A DNA stretch of 37,972 bases from ZC4RG30 sp964455685 (GCA_964455685.1 CAYVZE010000018.1:1-37972), one strand, 5' to 3'. Shown: positions 16,012-24,315, counted from the first letter of the stretch. Numbers and translations: made by a program. Notes: generated by a model from the sequence alone, not told the origin.

Positions 16012-16198
16012 ATGCACCACCGATGGATCCCTGTGCTCGTCGCCAGCATCGCGCTGGCACTGCCCGCGATCGCGCAACCGTCCGATGATCCTTCCGAACT
16101 CGATACCGTGCTGGTCATGGGCGAGCGGCAATGTCGGCATCGGCGCCCACATCGGCCTGCTGCGCGGGCAAGGCTACGTGGTCGAGGCGCCGCGCTGA
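16012..16198 (+). pseudogene. Decayed TraB/GumN-like exported protein remnant
   Basis: ATG 16012 opens a signal peptide (WIPVLVASIALALPAIAQ) followed by ELDTVLVMGERQ, like the start of exported TraB/GumN-family proteins of Xanthomonadales. The frame then degenerates into arginine-rich sequence. In a different frame, from about 16128, GNVGIGAHIGLLRGQGYVVE ends at a TGA (16196-16198) and resembles the usual C-terminus of that family. About 200 middle residues are missing, so this looks like a gene that lost its interior and shifted frame. The family assignment rests on short segments and is tentative. An alternative is a genuine 68-residue exported peptide in the first frame (ending at 16218). 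Confidence 0.45.
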
Positions 16199-16252
16199 CC
16201 ACGTCGCCGCTTTGGTAGTACGCTCTGCGTTGATCCAACGCGGAGGCAGGTC

Positions 16253-16594
16253 ATGGGATTCCTCATCCGGCTCGTCATCAATGCCCTGGGCCTGTGGCTC
16301 GCGGCCACCATCGTCCCCGGCATCCACATCGACGGCACCGGCACGCTGATCCTGGCCGCGCTGGTGATGGGCATCGTCAATGCGCTGGTGAAGCCGCTGG
16401 CCTTCCTGCTGACCCTGCCCATCACCATCGTGACCCTGGGCATCTTCCTGCTGGTGCTGAACGCGGCGCTGTTCGCGCTGGTGGCGTGGGTGCTGCCGGG
16501 ATTCTCGGTGAGCGGGTTCTGGGCGGCGCTGTTCGGATGGCTGATCGTGTCCATCGTCAGCTGCGTGGCCTCTTCGTTCAGCGGGCGCACCTGA
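16253..16594 (+). CDS. Phage holin family 4 / YvlD-like membrane protein
   Basis: 113 residues with four predicted membrane helices covering almost the whole chain. GLWLAATIVPGIHIDG, IVNALVKPLAFLLTLPITI and TLGIFLLVLNA are typical of the YvlD/holin-4 superfamily, common chromosomal proteins of unknown function in which phage relation is only nominal. AGGCAGGTC precedes the ATG. dut follows 36 bases on. Confidence 0.85.
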   Translation: MGFLIRLVINALGLWLAATIVPGIHIDGTGTLILAALVMGIVNALVKPLAFLLTLPITIVTLGIFLLVLNAALFALVAWVLPGFSVSGFWAALFGWLIVSIVSCVASSFSGRT

Positions 16595-16630
16595 GGTGCG
16601 CCCTGCCGCATTCCACAGGGAGATTCTTGC

Positions 16631-17086
16631 TTGCAGCAGCTCAAAGTCCGCATCCTCGATGGCCGCATCGGCACCACCTGGCCGCTGCCCGGCTATGCCA
16701 CCGCCGGTTCCGCCGGCCTCGACCTGCGTGCCGTGATCGATGCGCCGCTGACGCTTCCGCCCGGCGCGGCCGAGCTGATCCCCACCGGGCTGGCCATCCA
16801 CATCGAGGACCCGGGCTACGCGGCCATGATCCTTCCGCGCTCGGGCCTGGGCCACAAGCACGGCATCGTGCTCGGCAACCTCGTCGGCCTGATCGATTCG
16901 GACTACCAGGGACAGCTGATGGTTTCCTGCTGGAACCGCGGCCAGTCGGCCTTCACCATCGAGCCGGGCGAGCGCATCGCGCAGATGGTCATCGTGCCGG
17001 TGGCGCAGGTGCAGCTGCAGGTGGTGGAGGATTTTGCCGCCAGCGCCCGCGGCGCTGGCGGTTTCGGCCATTCAGGGAGGCGTTGA
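16631..17086 (+). CDS. dut: Deoxyuridine 5'-triphosphate nucleotidohydrolase
   Basis: 151 residues from a TTG start at 16631, with AGGGAG about ten bases upstream and no in-frame ATG before the first motif. All five trimeric dUTPase motifs are present: AGSAGLDLRA, PRSGLGHKHG, GLIDSDYQGQL, GERIAQMVI and the C-terminal GGFGHSGR. It hydrolyses dUTP to dUMP and keeps uracil out of DNA. Its TGA overlaps the ATG of the next gene (TGATG), so the regulator behind it is co-translated. Confidence 0.96.
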   Translation: MQQLKVRILDGRIGTTWPLPGYATAGSAGLDLRAVIDAPLTLPPGAAELIPTGLAIHIEDPGYAAMILPRSGLGHKHGIVLGNLVGLIDSDYQGQLMVSCWNRGQSAFTIEPGERIAQMVIVPVAQVQLQVVEDFAASARGAGGFGHSGRR

Positions 17087-17394
17087 TGGACGACATCATC
17101 ATCACCGGCCCGCAATGCCGCGCGGCGCGCGCGCTGGTGCAGCTCACGGCGGAGCAGGTGGCGCAGCAGGCCGGACTGGAACCGCAGGTGATCCGTGACT
17201 TCGAAACCGGCCGGGCCGACCCCGGCGTGGAGGTGAAGCGCACGCTGCGCGGCTCGCTGGAGGAGGCCGGCGCGGTCTTCATCCCGGAGAACGGCGGCGG
17301 CATCGGCGTGCGCCTGAAGTACTCGCGCCGCGACGTGCGCGGCGTGAACAAGTGGGAGTCCGAGGGCGGCAGCGTCGGCGAGGACGACGTCTAG
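17086..17394 (+). CDS. XRE-family helix-turn-helix protein
   Basis: 102 residues. Residues 9-60 form a Cro/CI-type HTH (QCRAARALVQLTAEQVAQQA, then GLEPQVIRDFETGRADPG). A short tail of about 40 residues (AGAVFIPENGGGIGVRLK) follows, as in many small proteobacterial XRE proteins of unknown target. It is translationally coupled to dut. Its TAG stop shares four bases (CTAG) with the stop of the convergent hydrolase gene. Confidence 0.85.
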   Translation: MDDIIITGPQCRAARALVQLTAEQVAQQAGLEPQVIRDFETGRADPGVEVKRTLRGSLEEAGAVFIPENGGGIGVRLKYSRRDVRGVNKWESEGGSVGEDDV

Positions 17395-18779
17395 CGCGCC
17401 GGGTCCACCGCCGCCGTGCGGCGGATCCACTCGCCAATTTCCTGCAGCGCCGCCGGCGCGAAGGTTTCCTCGATCTGGCCGTACTCGGCGACATGGCCGC
17501 TGCGCGCGGTCTGCATCAGGTGGTTCAGCTCCGCCAGCAGCACGATTTCAGCGCGCGGGTGGCCCGCCAGCGCCTCGCGCAACCGCGCATCATGGGCTGC
17601 GGCCGGCACCTGCACGTCGCGTCCGCCGTTCACCACCAGCACCGGTGACTTCACCGCCCGCAGCAGCGGCACCGGATCCAGCGCCAGGAAGTGGCGGTAC
17701 CAGGGCGAGGTCATCTGCCGCAGCGCGGCTTCATCCTCCCCCGCGGGCATGCCTGCTTCGGTCATCGCGCGGCGCAGTGCCTCGCGCGCGGCGGCAGCGT
17801 CGGACGGCGCCTCCAGCAGCGCGTCGAGGAGGCGCCGCTGCGTGGCGGCTGCCGCGTCCGCCATCGCCTGCGGCTGCCCGGAGGCCAGCGCCAGCGCGCG
17901 CACCTGTTCGACGATGAGCTCATCGCCGCGCAGTGCCGGTGTGGCCACCAGCACTGCAAAACTGACGCCGTCCTGGCGACCCGCCAGCGATGCCGCCACG
18001 AGTGCGCCCTCGCTGTGCCCGAGCACGCCCACGCGTGCGGCATCGATGGCCTCGTGCGCGCGCAGCCAGGCGATGCCCGCGGCTGCATCCGACGTGAAGT
18101 CGTCGTTGGTCTCCGCGCCGGTTGCGCCGGTGGAGCCGCCCACGCCGCGGTCGTCCACGCGCAGCACTGCGATGCCCTGGCGCGTGAGGTGGTCGGCCAG
18201 CACCAGGAAGGGCTTGTGGCCGGCAATGGTTTCATCGCGATCCTGCGCGCCGGAGCCGGTGACCAGCAGCACGGCGGCGAAGGGTCCATCTCCCGGCGGC
18301 AGCGTCAGTGTGCCGGCCAGCTGTACGCCGGGTGCGGCGGGATTGTCGAAGCGCACTTCCTCGCTGCGATAGGGCAGCGGTTCCGCCGGCATCTGCGGCC
18401 GCTTCGGCGGCACGAATCCACCGCGCCGGAATTCCAGCGGCAGCGCGGCGCCGGCCTGCAACCAGGTGCCTTGAAGGCGCGCGCCTGCATCGGCGATGCG
18501 ACCCGACCACGAGGCATTGGCCACCGGCACGCGGAAGGAGAGGCGCTCGCCCTCGATCAGGAAACCGGCGCAGGGCAGCCCGAGGGCGCCCTGCTGCGGG
18601 CTGTCCAGCGTGCAGTCCTGTGCGCCATCGGCGGTGGCGACATGCAGCACCACGGGAAGGCCCGCGAGGGTGCCGGTGAAGTCACCGTCCTGGAGTGCCG
18701 GGCCCTGCGCAGCGTGGACCAGGGGGCCGGATTGCAGCAGCAGCGCCGCCGCCAGCAGGGGCCGCCACAGGGTCATCAT
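17391..18779 (-). CDS. Exported alpha/beta hydrolase
   Basis: 462 residues from the ATG at 18779; the adjacent ATG at 18776 is an equal choice. A signal peptide (LLAAALLLQSGPLVHAAQG) precedes an N-terminal beta-rich domain of about 120 residues and a serine hydrolase domain. The oxyanion region VLLVTGSGAQDRDE, nucleophile GHSEGALVAASLAG, acid in VNGGRDVQVP and His in LAELNHLMQ are all present. This is the architecture of exported dienelactone-hydrolase-like or peptidase-like S9 relatives; the substrate is unknown. The gene stands alone, divergent from the lipoprotein gene. Confidence 0.9.
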   Translation of the reverse strand: MMTLWRPLLAAALLLQSGPLVHAAQGPALQDGDFTGTLAGLPVVLHVATADGAQDCTLDSPQQGALGLPCAGFLIEGERLSFRVPVANASWSGRIADAGARLQGTWLQAGAALPLEFRRGGFVPPKRPQMPAEPLPYRSEEVRFDNPAAPGVQLAGTLTLPPGDGPFAAVLLVTGSGAQDRDETIAGHKPFLVLADHLTRQGIAVLRVDDRGVGGSTGATGAETNDDFTSDAAAGIAWLRAHEAIDAARVGVLGHSEGALVAASLAGRQDGVSFAVLVATPALRGDELIVEQVRALALASGQPQAMADAAAATQRRLLDALLEAPSDAAAAREALRRAMTEAGMPAGEDEAALRQMTSPWYRHFLALDPVPLLRAVKSPVLVVNGGRDVQVPAAAHDARLREALAGHPRAEIVLLAELNHLMQTARSGHVAEYGQIEETFAPAALQEIGEWIRRTAAVDPAR

Positions 18780-18910
18780 GTCGCGCAAGGTCTTCTCTCC
18801 AGGGCAGCGGGCGTGCCCGCGAGGCGTGAATCGTAGGGGATACCAGCCCGCCCGTGCGCTCCCGGCGGCATTCAGGGCGGGTTCAGCGCTCCGGCGTAGG
18901 CTTGGGAGCC

Positions 18911-19435
18911 ATGAACAGGAAGACCCCCTTGCTGCTGGCCGTGTCCCTCGCCCTGGGCGCCTGCGCCTCCGTCCCGGAGGAGGAGCCGCCTCCCGCGCCC
19001 CGGCAGAACCCGGCCAAGGTCTACTTCTACCCGATGCAGGGCCAGTCGGCGGCACAGCAGGACCGCGACCGCTATGACTGCCACGTGTGGGCGGTGGAGC
19101 AGACCGGTTTCGACCCGACCCGCCGCATCGCGCAGCCCGGGCGGCGTGCCACGGTGGTGCCCGGTCCCTCGCCCGGCGAGGCCGTGGCCACGGGGGCGGC
19201 GGTCGGCGCGGTGCTCGGCGCCGTGGTCGCCGGTCCCGGCGATGCCGCCGAAGGGGCCTTGCTGGGCGCGATGGCAGGCTCGGCGGTGGGCGCCGCGGCT
19301 GCCAGCGATGCACAGGCGCGCGCTGCCCATGCGCGCTATAACGGTCGCGGCCAGGGCCGCCTTGAACGCGAGGCCGCCGAGTACCGGCGCGCCATCTCCG
19401 CGTGCCTCGAGGGCCGCGGCTATTCGGTGAGGTGA
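18911..19435 (+). CDS. Glycine-zipper lipoprotein
   Basis: 174 residues. MNRKTPLLLAVSLALGAC is a lipoprotein signal with Cys18 as the lipidation site. After a proline-rich spacer comes a conserved block (FYPMQGQSAAQQ, RYDCHVWAVEQTGFDP), then a glycine zipper (residues about 92-133: GAAVGAVLGAVVAGPGDAA and AMAGSAVGAAAA), and finally EYRRAISACLEGRGYSVR. The first and last blocks match the contiguous C-terminal domain of the next gene, so the zipper looks inserted into that domain. Glycine zippers often pack in or against the outer membrane. An upstream in-frame ATG at 18854 was rejected because it would hide the lipoprotein signal. Confidence 0.88.
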   Translation: MNRKTPLLLAVSLALGACASVPEEEPPPAPRQNPAKVYFYPMQGQSAAQQDRDRYDCHVWAVEQTGFDPTRRIAQPGRRATVVPGPSPGEAVATGAAVGAVLGAVVAGPGDAAEGALLGAMAGSAVGAAAASDAQARAAHARYNGRGQGRLEREAAEYRRAISACLEGRGYSVR

Positions 19436-19439
19436 AGTG

Positions 19440-20723
19440 ATGGAAACCAGTTTCCGCAAGGTCGTGCAGGTGGGGTTGGCGGCACTCGCGCTGTCGGCCT
19501 CGGGTTTCGCCTTCGCCGATGGCATCACCGGCCGCGTGGCCGGCAAGGCGCGCGAGCAGGCGCAGTCCCAGCGCAGCGAGGAGCCGCGCCGCGAGTCGCG
19601 GCCGGCGCCGCGCAATGAATCGCGCCCGGAAGCGCGCCCGGCGCCGCGGGCCGAGGCCCCTCCGGCTCCCCGGGCTGCTCCCTCGCGCGAGGCCCAGGCT
19701 CCGCGGGCGCAGGCGCCNNNNNNNNNNNNNNNNNNNNNNNNNNNNNNNNNNNNNNNNNNNNNNNNNNNNNNNNNNNNNNNNNNNNNNNNNNNNNNNNNNN
19801 NNNNNNNNNNNNNNNNNCCGCGGGCGCAGGCGCCCCGTGCAGAAGTCCGGCGCGGCGATCGCAACTTCAACGGCAATCCGCCCAACGCCAACCGCGACGC
19901 GGCCCCCGGCGCCGGCCGCAGGCCCGATGCCGCGCAGGCCGAGCGCCGCCGGCAGTTCCAGGCGGGCGAGGCCAATGCAGCGCCGGCACCGTCGGCGCCG
20001 GCTGCCCGGGCCGGCAGCGGCGCGCCGCGCGCGGCGCCCTCGGGTGAGCGCGGCGTGACCGGCCGCATCATCGACCGCGAGTTCAAGGATCGCAATCCGC
20101 GTCCGGACCGCGACCGCCATGCGCGCGATCGCAACGGCCGTGACTGGGATCGCGACCGCAATGCCAACCGTGACCGCGACGATCGCCGCCGCATCTGGCG
20201 CGAGCGCAGCCACGAGCATGACCGCGCCCGCCACCGCCATGTGCACGTGATCCACCACCTGCCGGCCGGCTACCGTGACTACTGGTGGAACGGTTCGCGC
20301 TACGTGTACCACGGCGGCTACTGGTACCGGCCGTACGGCACCAGCTACATCTCGGTGCGCGTTCCCTACGGCTTCTTCGTGACCACGCTGCCCGGCTCGT
20401 TCACCAGCGTGTGGGTGGGCGGTACGCGCTACTACTACTCGGACTACACGTACTACGTATACGAGCCCGAGCGTCGCGGCTACGTGGTGGTGCAGTCACC
20501 CTACGGCGAGGAGGACGAAGGTTTCCAGGATGAGCTGTTCATCTATCCCGCCCAGGGCCAGAGTGCCGAGCAGCAGTCCGAAGACCGCTACCAGTGCCAT
20601 CGCTGGGCGGTGGACCAGACGGATTACGACCCGCTCGACGACGCGTACGACTCGGACCTGCACGAGGAATACCTGCGGGCGATGACCGCCTGCCTGGAGG
20701 GCCGCGGCTACACGGTGCGCTGA
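19440..20723 (+). CDS. DUF6515-like exported protein, interrupted by an assembly gap
   Basis: A signal peptide (VGLAALALSASGFAFA) leads to a long low-complexity region rich in Pro, Arg, Ala and Glu, part of it hidden by 100 Ns, and an Arg/Asp/Asn-rich stretch. A tyrosine-rich DUF6515-like domain follows (YRDYWWNGSRYVYHGGYWY, VPYGFFVTTLPGSFTSVWVG). The C-terminal block IYPAQGQSAEQQ … RYQCHRWAVDQT … ACLEGRGYTVR repeats that of the lipoprotein upstream. Start: ATG 19440 rather than the preceding GTG 19437; it lies four bases after the lipoprotein stop, so the pair is one operon. As drawn the frame is kept across the gap, but the gap length is nominal. Probably periplasmic or surface-exposed; function unknown. 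Confidence 0.82.
   Translation: METSFRKVVQVGLAALALSASGFAFADGITGRVAGKAREQAQSQRSEEPRRESRPAPRNESRPEARPAPRAEAPPAPRAAPSREAQAPRAQAXXXXXXXXXXXXXXXXXXXXXXXXXXXXXXXXXXPRAQAPRAEVRRGDRNFNGNPPNANRDAAPGAGRRPDAAQAERRRQFQAGEANAAPAPSAPAARAGSGAPRAAPSGERGVTGRIIDREFKDRNPRPDRDRHARDRNGRDWDRDRNANRDRDDRRRIWRERSHEHDRARHRHVHVIHHLPAGYRDYWWNGSRYVYHGGYWYRPYGTSYISVRVPYGFFVTTLPGSFTSVWVGGTRYYYSDYTYYVYEPERRGYVVVQSPYGEEDEGFQDELFIYPAQGQSAEQQSEDRYQCHRWAVDQTDYDPLDDAYDSDLHEEYLRAMTACLEGRGYTVR
19701..19834 (+). repeat. Identical 17-base copies flanking the gap
   Basis: CCGCGGGCGCAGGCGCC occurs at 19701-19717 and 19818-19834. Removing one copy plus the Ns deletes 117 bases, or 39 codons, and leaves the reading frame intact, so the two contig ends may really overlap. 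A run of such repeats is the other reading. Confidence 0.85.
19718..19817. other. Assembly gap of 100 N
   Basis: Exactly 100 Ns, the conventional size for an unknown gap. The 17 bases just before (19701-19717) and just after (19818-19834) are identical and encode Pro-Arg-Ala-Gln-Ala in the same frame. Confidence 1.
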
Positions 20724-20733
20724 AAGCGCGCCT

Positions 20734-21360
20734 TCAGCGGATCGAGGGACGGCTGGTCAGTTCGAGGTAGCGCTGGATGTCGGCGTCGAACCGGGCCTGG
20801 GTTTCCTCGCGCCGCTGCTCGTGGCGGGCGAGGGTTTCCTGCAGCGAGCGCCGCTCGCCCAGCGCCTGTACCACCTCGCCCACCAGCGCGTCCGGCAGGC
20901 GGCGCGCATTGGGTGCGGTGGAGTAGGGACGGAAGTTGGACATGCGGCGGGCGAGCGATTTCAGTCGCTCCTCGCTGGCGTTGAGCGAGCCGCGCGCCAG
21001 TTCGATCTGCGCGTCGATGATGCCGAGCTGGTCATCGCGCAGGCGCTCGATGTCGGCCACGCGCGTGTAGGTGGTCAGCAGGAAGGTGTCCTGCGCGCGC
21101 CGCCGCGCTTCTTCCTCGCGCTGCTTCTGCGCCGCGGCCGCTTCCTCCGGTGTCAACTGCCGCGGGATCTGGCCCACGGGCACGCCCTGGGCATTGAGCA
21201 GCGTGCGGTCGGTCTTCGCAGCGTCCGGCGGCGGCGCATTGCCGTAATGGACCACGCCGTTCTCGTCCACCCATCGCTGGATGGTGCGGTCGGCCGCCGA
21301 TGCCAGCGTGCACACCAGCAAGGCGCTGGCTGCCATGGCAATTACGTGACGCTGTCTCAT
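20734..21360 (-). CDS. DUF4124 exported coiled-coil protein
   Basis: 208 residues from the ATG at 21360, with GGGAGGA upstream on the minus strand. A signal peptide (HVIAMAASALLVCTLASA) is followed by a DUF4124 segment (IQRWVDENGVVHYGNAPPP), a common envelope module, and a long charged helical region (residues about 80-205, EEAAAAQKQREEEARRRAQ and onward) likely to form coiled coils. Function unknown. It is convergent with the DUF6515-like gene. Confidence 0.85.
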   Translation of the reverse strand: MRQRHVIAMAASALLVCTLASAADRTIQRWVDENGVVHYGNAPPPDAAKTDRTLLNAQGVPVGQIPRQLTPEEAAAAQKQREEEARRRAQDTFLLTTYTRVADIERLRDDQLGIIDAQIELARGSLNASEERLKSLARRMSNFRPYSTAPNARRLPDALVGEVVQALGERRSLQETLARHEQRREETQARFDADIQRYLELTSRPSIR

Positions 21361-21431
21361 GCCGCGATCCTCCCTCGTGCGGGGGGTGATTGCAAAGCCC
21401 GGCAATCCCCGGCGGTGCGCTCCGTCACACC

Positions 21432-22100
21432 TCAGGCCGCGCCGTAGCGGGCGCGATAGGCCTCCATGGCCGACAGCGCGCTGGCCGGCAGCAGCTCGCT
21501 GCCCGCGCGCAGCATGTCGATCAGGTCCGACAGCGTCAGGATGCTGAACGCCGGGATGCCGTACAGGCGGCGCACTTCCTGCACCGCGGATTCGGGCAGG
21601 TCGTTGCCGGCGGCATCGCGGCCGCGCTCCTGGCGGTCGAGCGCCAGCGCCACGCCGGCCGGTTCGGCGCCGGCGGCGCGGATGATCTGGATGGATTCAC
21701 GGATGGCGGTGCCGGCGGTGATCACGTCATCGACGATCAGCACGCGGCCGGACAAGGGGCGTCCGACGATGCTGCCGCCCTCGCCATGGTCCTTGGCTTC
21801 CTTGCGGTTGAAGGCATAGGGCAGGTTGCGGCCGTGGTCGGCATGCAGCGCGGCGGCGGTGACCGCGACCAGCGGGATGCCCTTGTAGGCCGGGCCGAAC
21901 AGCATGTCGAACTGCAGCTCCGAGCGCACGATGGCGGCGGCATAGCAGCGGCCCAGCACCGCCAGCGATGCGCCGTCGTCGAACGAGCCGGCATTGAAGA
22001 AGTAGGGGCTCACCCGTCCCGACTTCAGGGTGAACTCGCCGAAGCGCAGCGCGTTGCGCGACAGCGCGAGGCGGATGAATTCCTGCTGGTAGTCCTGCAT
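21432..22100 (-). CDS. pyrE: Orotate phosphoribosyltransferase
   Basis: 222 residues from the ATG at 22100 (MQDYQQEFIRLAL). LKSGRVSPYFFNAG, FGPAYKGIPL and the PRPP loop VLIVDDVITAGTA are intact. It converts orotate and PRPP to orotidine 5'-monophosphate. In enterobacteria pyrE sits close to dut and coaBC; here about 4 kb of exported-protein genes lie between. An upstream in-frame start at 22148 adds residues not seen in the family. It is divergent from the AmpG-like gene across 57 bases. Confidence 0.96.
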   Translation of the reverse strand: MQDYQQEFIRLALSRNALRFGEFTLKSGRVSPYFFNAGSFDDGASLAVLGRCYAAAIVRSELQFDMLFGPAYKGIPLVAVTAAALHADHGRNLPYAFNRKEAKDHGEGGSIVGRPLSGRVLIVDDVITAGTAIRESIQIIRAAGAEPAGVALALDRQERGRDAAGNDLPESAVQEVRRLYGIPAFSILTLSDLIDMLRAGSELLPASALSAMEAYRARYGAA

Positions 22101-22157
22101 GTGCCCTGTCCAAAAGCCGTATGATCCGGCGGTGCGCATGATAACCAACTACGCTCG

Positions 22158-23480
22158 ATGAACGGCGACGGTTCGGCCCATCCACTGCTGAGGTCGCTCA
22201 AGCCCTACCTGGAGAAGGAGTCGCTGGCCGCCTTCTTCATCGGCATTTCCTCCGGTTTCCCCTACGCCATGATCGGCGCCACGCTGACCACCCGGCTGGC
22301 GCAGGACGGCATCCGCAAGAGCACGGTCACGGCCTTCTCGCTGGCCTTCCTGGCCTACAACCTGAAGTTCCTGTGGGCGTGGATCGTCGATGGCGTGCGC
22401 CTGCCGCTGATCGGCCGGCTGGGACATCGCGTGTCGTGGATGCTGCTGTCGGGCGTGCTGGTGATCGCGGCGGTGACCAACCTGGCGCTGGTCGATCCAT
22501 CCGCCAGCGTGTACGCCACCGCGGTGGCCGCCATCCTGGTGGCAGTTGCAGGCGCCACCTATGACATCGTCATCGATGCCTACCGCATCGAAATCCTCAA
22601 GCCCTACCAGCTCGGCACCGGTTCGGGCATGAGCCAGTATGGCTGGCGCATCGGTTCGGCCGGCGCCGCCGCGCTGGCACTGGTGGTCGCCGGTCGCCTG
22701 GGCTGGCACATCGCCTACCTGTCCACGCTGCTGTTCGCGCTGCCGGCCATGCTCACCGCGCTGTGGCTGGGCGAGCCGGTGCGGCACGTGGTGCGGCAGT
22801 CGCGCCGCGGGCTGGCGGAGGTGTGGCAGTCGGTGGCAGGGCCGTTCACGGAATTCTTCCGCCGCCACGGCGCGTGGCTGGTGCTGCTGTTCATCCTGGT
22901 CCACAAGATCGGCGACACGCTCTCGCAGCTCACCGTGCGACTGCTGTTCGACGATCTCGCCTTCACCAACGACGAGATCGCCATCTACGACGTGGGGGTG
23001 GGCTTCTGGGCCTACCTCATCGGCATCTTCATCGGCGGCGTGCTGTACACGCGCATGGGCATGAAGCGCTCGGTGCTGCTGGCGCTGGTGTTGATGGGCC
23101 TGACCAACGTGAGCTTCGCGATGCTGGCGGCATCGGGCCACAGCAACCTGGGACTGGCGCTGGCCATCGGCTTCGAGAACGCCGCCAGCGGCTATGGCGG
23201 CGTGGTGGTGGTGGCGTACTTCTCGGCGCTGTGCAACCTGCAGTTCACGGCCTCCCAGTACGCGATGATCTCGGCCGCGAGCAGCGTGTTCGGTCGCATC
23301 ATCACCGGCGCCTCGGCCGGCGCGCTGATCGAGAAGATGGGCTACGTGTCCTTCTACCTGATGACGGCGCTGGCGGCGCTGCCGGGCATCCTGCTGTTCT
23401 GGTACATGATGCGCACCGGCATGGTGGACCGCGCGCTCGGCGATGCCGGGCGCGAGCCTCCGGGGGAGGGCGGCCCGTGA
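22158..23480 (+). CDS. AmpG-like major facilitator permease
   Basis: 440 residues with 12 or more membrane helices. FFIGISSGFPYAMIGATLTTRLAQDGI and KFLWAWIVDGVRLPLIGR-like segments at the N-terminus, plus AGATYDIVIDAYRIE, match the AmpG/SLC33-type family that imports anhydromuropeptides for cell-wall recycling and can influence AmpC beta-lactamase induction. Substrate is inferred from family only. Its stop overlaps the Rieske gene start (GTGA). Confidence 0.85.
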   Translation: MNGDGSAHPLLRSLKPYLEKESLAAFFIGISSGFPYAMIGATLTTRLAQDGIRKSTVTAFSLAFLAYNLKFLWAWIVDGVRLPLIGRLGHRVSWMLLSGVLVIAAVTNLALVDPSASVYATAVAAILVAVAGATYDIVIDAYRIEILKPYQLGTGSGMSQYGWRIGSAGAAALALVVAGRLGWHIAYLSTLLFALPAMLTALWLGEPVRHVVRQSRRGLAEVWQSVAGPFTEFFRRHGAWLVLLFILVHKIGDTLSQLTVRLLFDDLAFTNDEIAIYDVGVGFWAYLIGIFIGGVLYTRMGMKRSVLLALVLMGLTNVSFAMLAASGHSNLGLALAIGFENAASGYGGVVVVAYFSALCNLQFTASQYAMISAASSVFGRIITGASAGALIEKMGYVSFYLMTALAALPGILLFWYMMRTGMVDRALGDAGREPPGEGGP

Positions 23481-23866
23481 GCGGCCGGCTGTCCGCCGGC
23501 ACAGTGCTCGCCCGCATGGCTGAACTGACCGAAGGATGCCCGCGGGTGGTGGACCTCAACCCGGACGAGTTCCCGCCGCTGACTGCCATCCTGGTGCGCG
23601 AGGCCGGCCAGGTGCATGCCTTCCTGAACCGCTGTCCCCACGCCGGCCGGCCGCTGGGCATGGGCCGCGCGCACCTCGTGACCCCGGACGGGGAGCTGCT
23701 GCAGTGCCTGGCGCATGGCGCGTTGTTCGAGAAGGCCAGCGGATTGTGCGTGGCCGGCCCGTGCCTGGATGAATCTTTGCGCCGGCTGCCGGTGGCCGTG
23801 CTCGACGGTGAGGTGCGCCTGGCCGAGGACCTGGATACGCGCAGGCTCGCCCGCGGTCCGTGGTAG
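23477..23866 (+). CDS. Rieske [2Fe-2S] ferredoxin-type protein
   Basis: 129 residues from a GTG at 23477 with GGGGGAGGG upstream; ATG 23515 is an alternative. The cluster ligands are Cys-Pro-His in LNRCPHAGRPLG and Cys-x-x-His in LLQCLAHGALFE, spaced as in NirD/ferredoxin-like Rieske proteins. It has no membrane anchor, so it is soluble. A partner oxygenase or reductase is not in the window. It is co-translated with the AmpG-like permease, a pairing with no obvious biochemical explanation. Confidence 0.88.
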   Translation: MSGRLSAGTVLARMAELTEGCPRVVDLNPDEFPPLTAILVREAGQVHAFLNRCPHAGRPLGMGRAHLVTPDGELLQCLAHGALFEKASGLCVAGPCLDESLRRLPVAVLDGEVRLAEDLDTRRLARGPW

Positions 23867-23887
23867 TGCCGACGGTGCGCTGAAGCG

Positions 23888-24223
23888 CTACTCGAACAGG
23901 TCGAGGTCCGACAATGCATCGGCGCGCAGCCCGCGCGCCTCCTCGAAGGTGCGCTGCGGGTCGATGCCGCCGTGGCCGGTGAGATCGTCCGCGTCCTCGC
24001 TGTCGATCACGCTGCCGGGATCATCGGGACCGTCCGCCTGTGCCAGCGAACCCGCGCGACAGCGCGTGGCCCAGTCGTCGAGGTCGATTTCCTCGAGGCT
24101 GCCATCGGCGTGCTGCACTTCGACGACGCCTTCCAACTCGTCGACAGCGATCACTTCGAAGACCTGTCCATGGCTGTGGTACCAGTCACCCACGATGGGA
24201 TCGATGCACTGCATGTTCCGCAT
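23888..24223 (-). CDS. DUF6763-type small acidic protein
   Basis: 111 residues from the ATG at 24223, with GGAGAG upstream on the minus strand; the open frame continues further but the extra part is antisense to marC. IVGDWYHSHGQVFEVIAVDE and GSLEEIDLDDWATRC match the conserved DUF6763 family of gammaproteobacteria. The C-terminal half is strongly acidic (VIDSEDADDL, SDLDLFE). Function unknown. It diverges from the MarC gene. Confidence 0.82.
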   Translation of the reverse strand: MRNMQCIDPIVGDWYHSHGQVFEVIAVDELEGVVEVQHADGSLEEIDLDDWATRCRAGSLAQADGPDDPGSVIDSEDADDLTGHGGIDPQRTFEEARGLRADALSDLDLFE

Positions 24224-24315
24224 GGTCTCTCCAGCGTTCGTGCCTGCCCCGGATTCACTGTTATCCTGCGCCTCGAAAACCACGGCTACAAGCAGCGTTT
24301 TTTGCGCAAAGCACC

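Noticed and set aside
16253..16594. Phage holin as a prophage sign
   Set aside because: The family name is nominal; these are common chromosomal membrane proteins, and no phage genes are nearby.
17391..20312. A 973-codon minus-strand open frame spanning the N gap
   Set aside because: Only the part up to 18779 is a protein (the hydrolase); the rest is an antisense shadow of the lipoprotein and DUF6515-like genes, extended artificially by Ns.
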